From Desulfobacteraceae bacterium (GTDB lineage Bacteria; Desulfobacterota; DSM-4660; Desulfatiglandales; Desulfatiglandaceae): a stretch of 13,443 nt of DNA. The notes beneath the pieces were generated by a model, which was not told the DNA's origin, did not search any database, and saw nothing but the letters and a program-made list of their open reading frames with translations. The DNA lies in NCBI GenBank assembly GCA_011042035.1, contig DQZA01000105.1, forward strand, positions 1-13,443, in the 5' to 3' direction. The translations under genes and the position numbers were made by a program. Of this stretch, positions 13,381-13,443 are shown piece after piece (the first letter of the stretch is position 1; every line of letters begins with the position of its first letter).

Positions 13381-13443
13381 GGACTCGAAGCTAGTAGCCA
13401 AAAGTCAGAAAAGAGAGCCCGTAACTTTAGCTCACTCATAACT
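13381..13443. other. Right-edge non-coding sequence
   Basis: The 63 bases after the DUF362 gene show no terminator hairpin with a T-run, no start of a recognisable gene and no RNA gene. The sequence is too short to judge further. Confidence 0.6.

Overview
The window reads as an ordinary, densely packed chromosomal stretch from an anaerobic bacterium, most likely Desulfobacterota (former Deltaproteobacteria). This placement is inferred from gene content: an HdrD-like Fe-S protein with CCG domains, a DUF362 protein carrying two [4Fe-4S] motifs, a LarC nickel-pincer cofactor protein, a periplasmic rhodanese-like protein with a GLPWTY-type tail, and a cinA-thpR-recA-alaS order related to the proteobacterial cinA-recA-recX-alaS neighbourhood. 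No tRNA, rRNA, CRISPR array, insertion sequence or phage gene is visible.

Layout. Positions 1-307 are non-coding with a possible promoter, followed by a two-CCG-domain Fe-S oxidoreductase subunit (308-1456) that ends at a strong hairpin terminator. A tightly spaced plus-strand run follows: larC, pgpA, cinA and thpR (1542-5088), with overlapping or nearly touching ends. A 253-base gap holds an extended -10 element, a small inverted repeat and an unusual array of 9-base repeats just before the recA ribosome binding site. recA and alaS (5342-9006) overlap by ATGA, with no recX between them.

The minus strand then carries, in transcription order, a secreted rhodanese-like protein without the catalytic cysteine (12039-11356), a 58-residue unidentified protein (11341-11165), trxA (11053-10730), trxB (10626-9709) and bamD (9701-9003). 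alaS and bamD meet tail to tail and share the four bases CTAG, which supply the stop codon of both. trxA has its own probable promoter, and an intrinsic terminator lies between trxA and trxB. A divergent pair of promoter-like elements separates the rhodanese gene from a plus-strand DUF362/ferredoxin gene (12271-13380) at the right edge.

Functional picture. The left part combines electron transfer (HdrD-like), cofactor maturation (LarC), phospholipid synthesis (PgpA), pyridine nucleotide salvage (CinA), RNA-end processing (ThpR), recombination (RecA) and translation (AlaS). The right part joins cytoplasmic thiol reduction (TrxA/TrxB) with envelope proteins (rhodanese-like protein, BamD). I found no clearly new multigene system. 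The best leads are the recA leader repeats, the cysteine-less rhodanese with its small neighbour, and two hairpin terminators placed so close to the next gene that they may act as attenuators.
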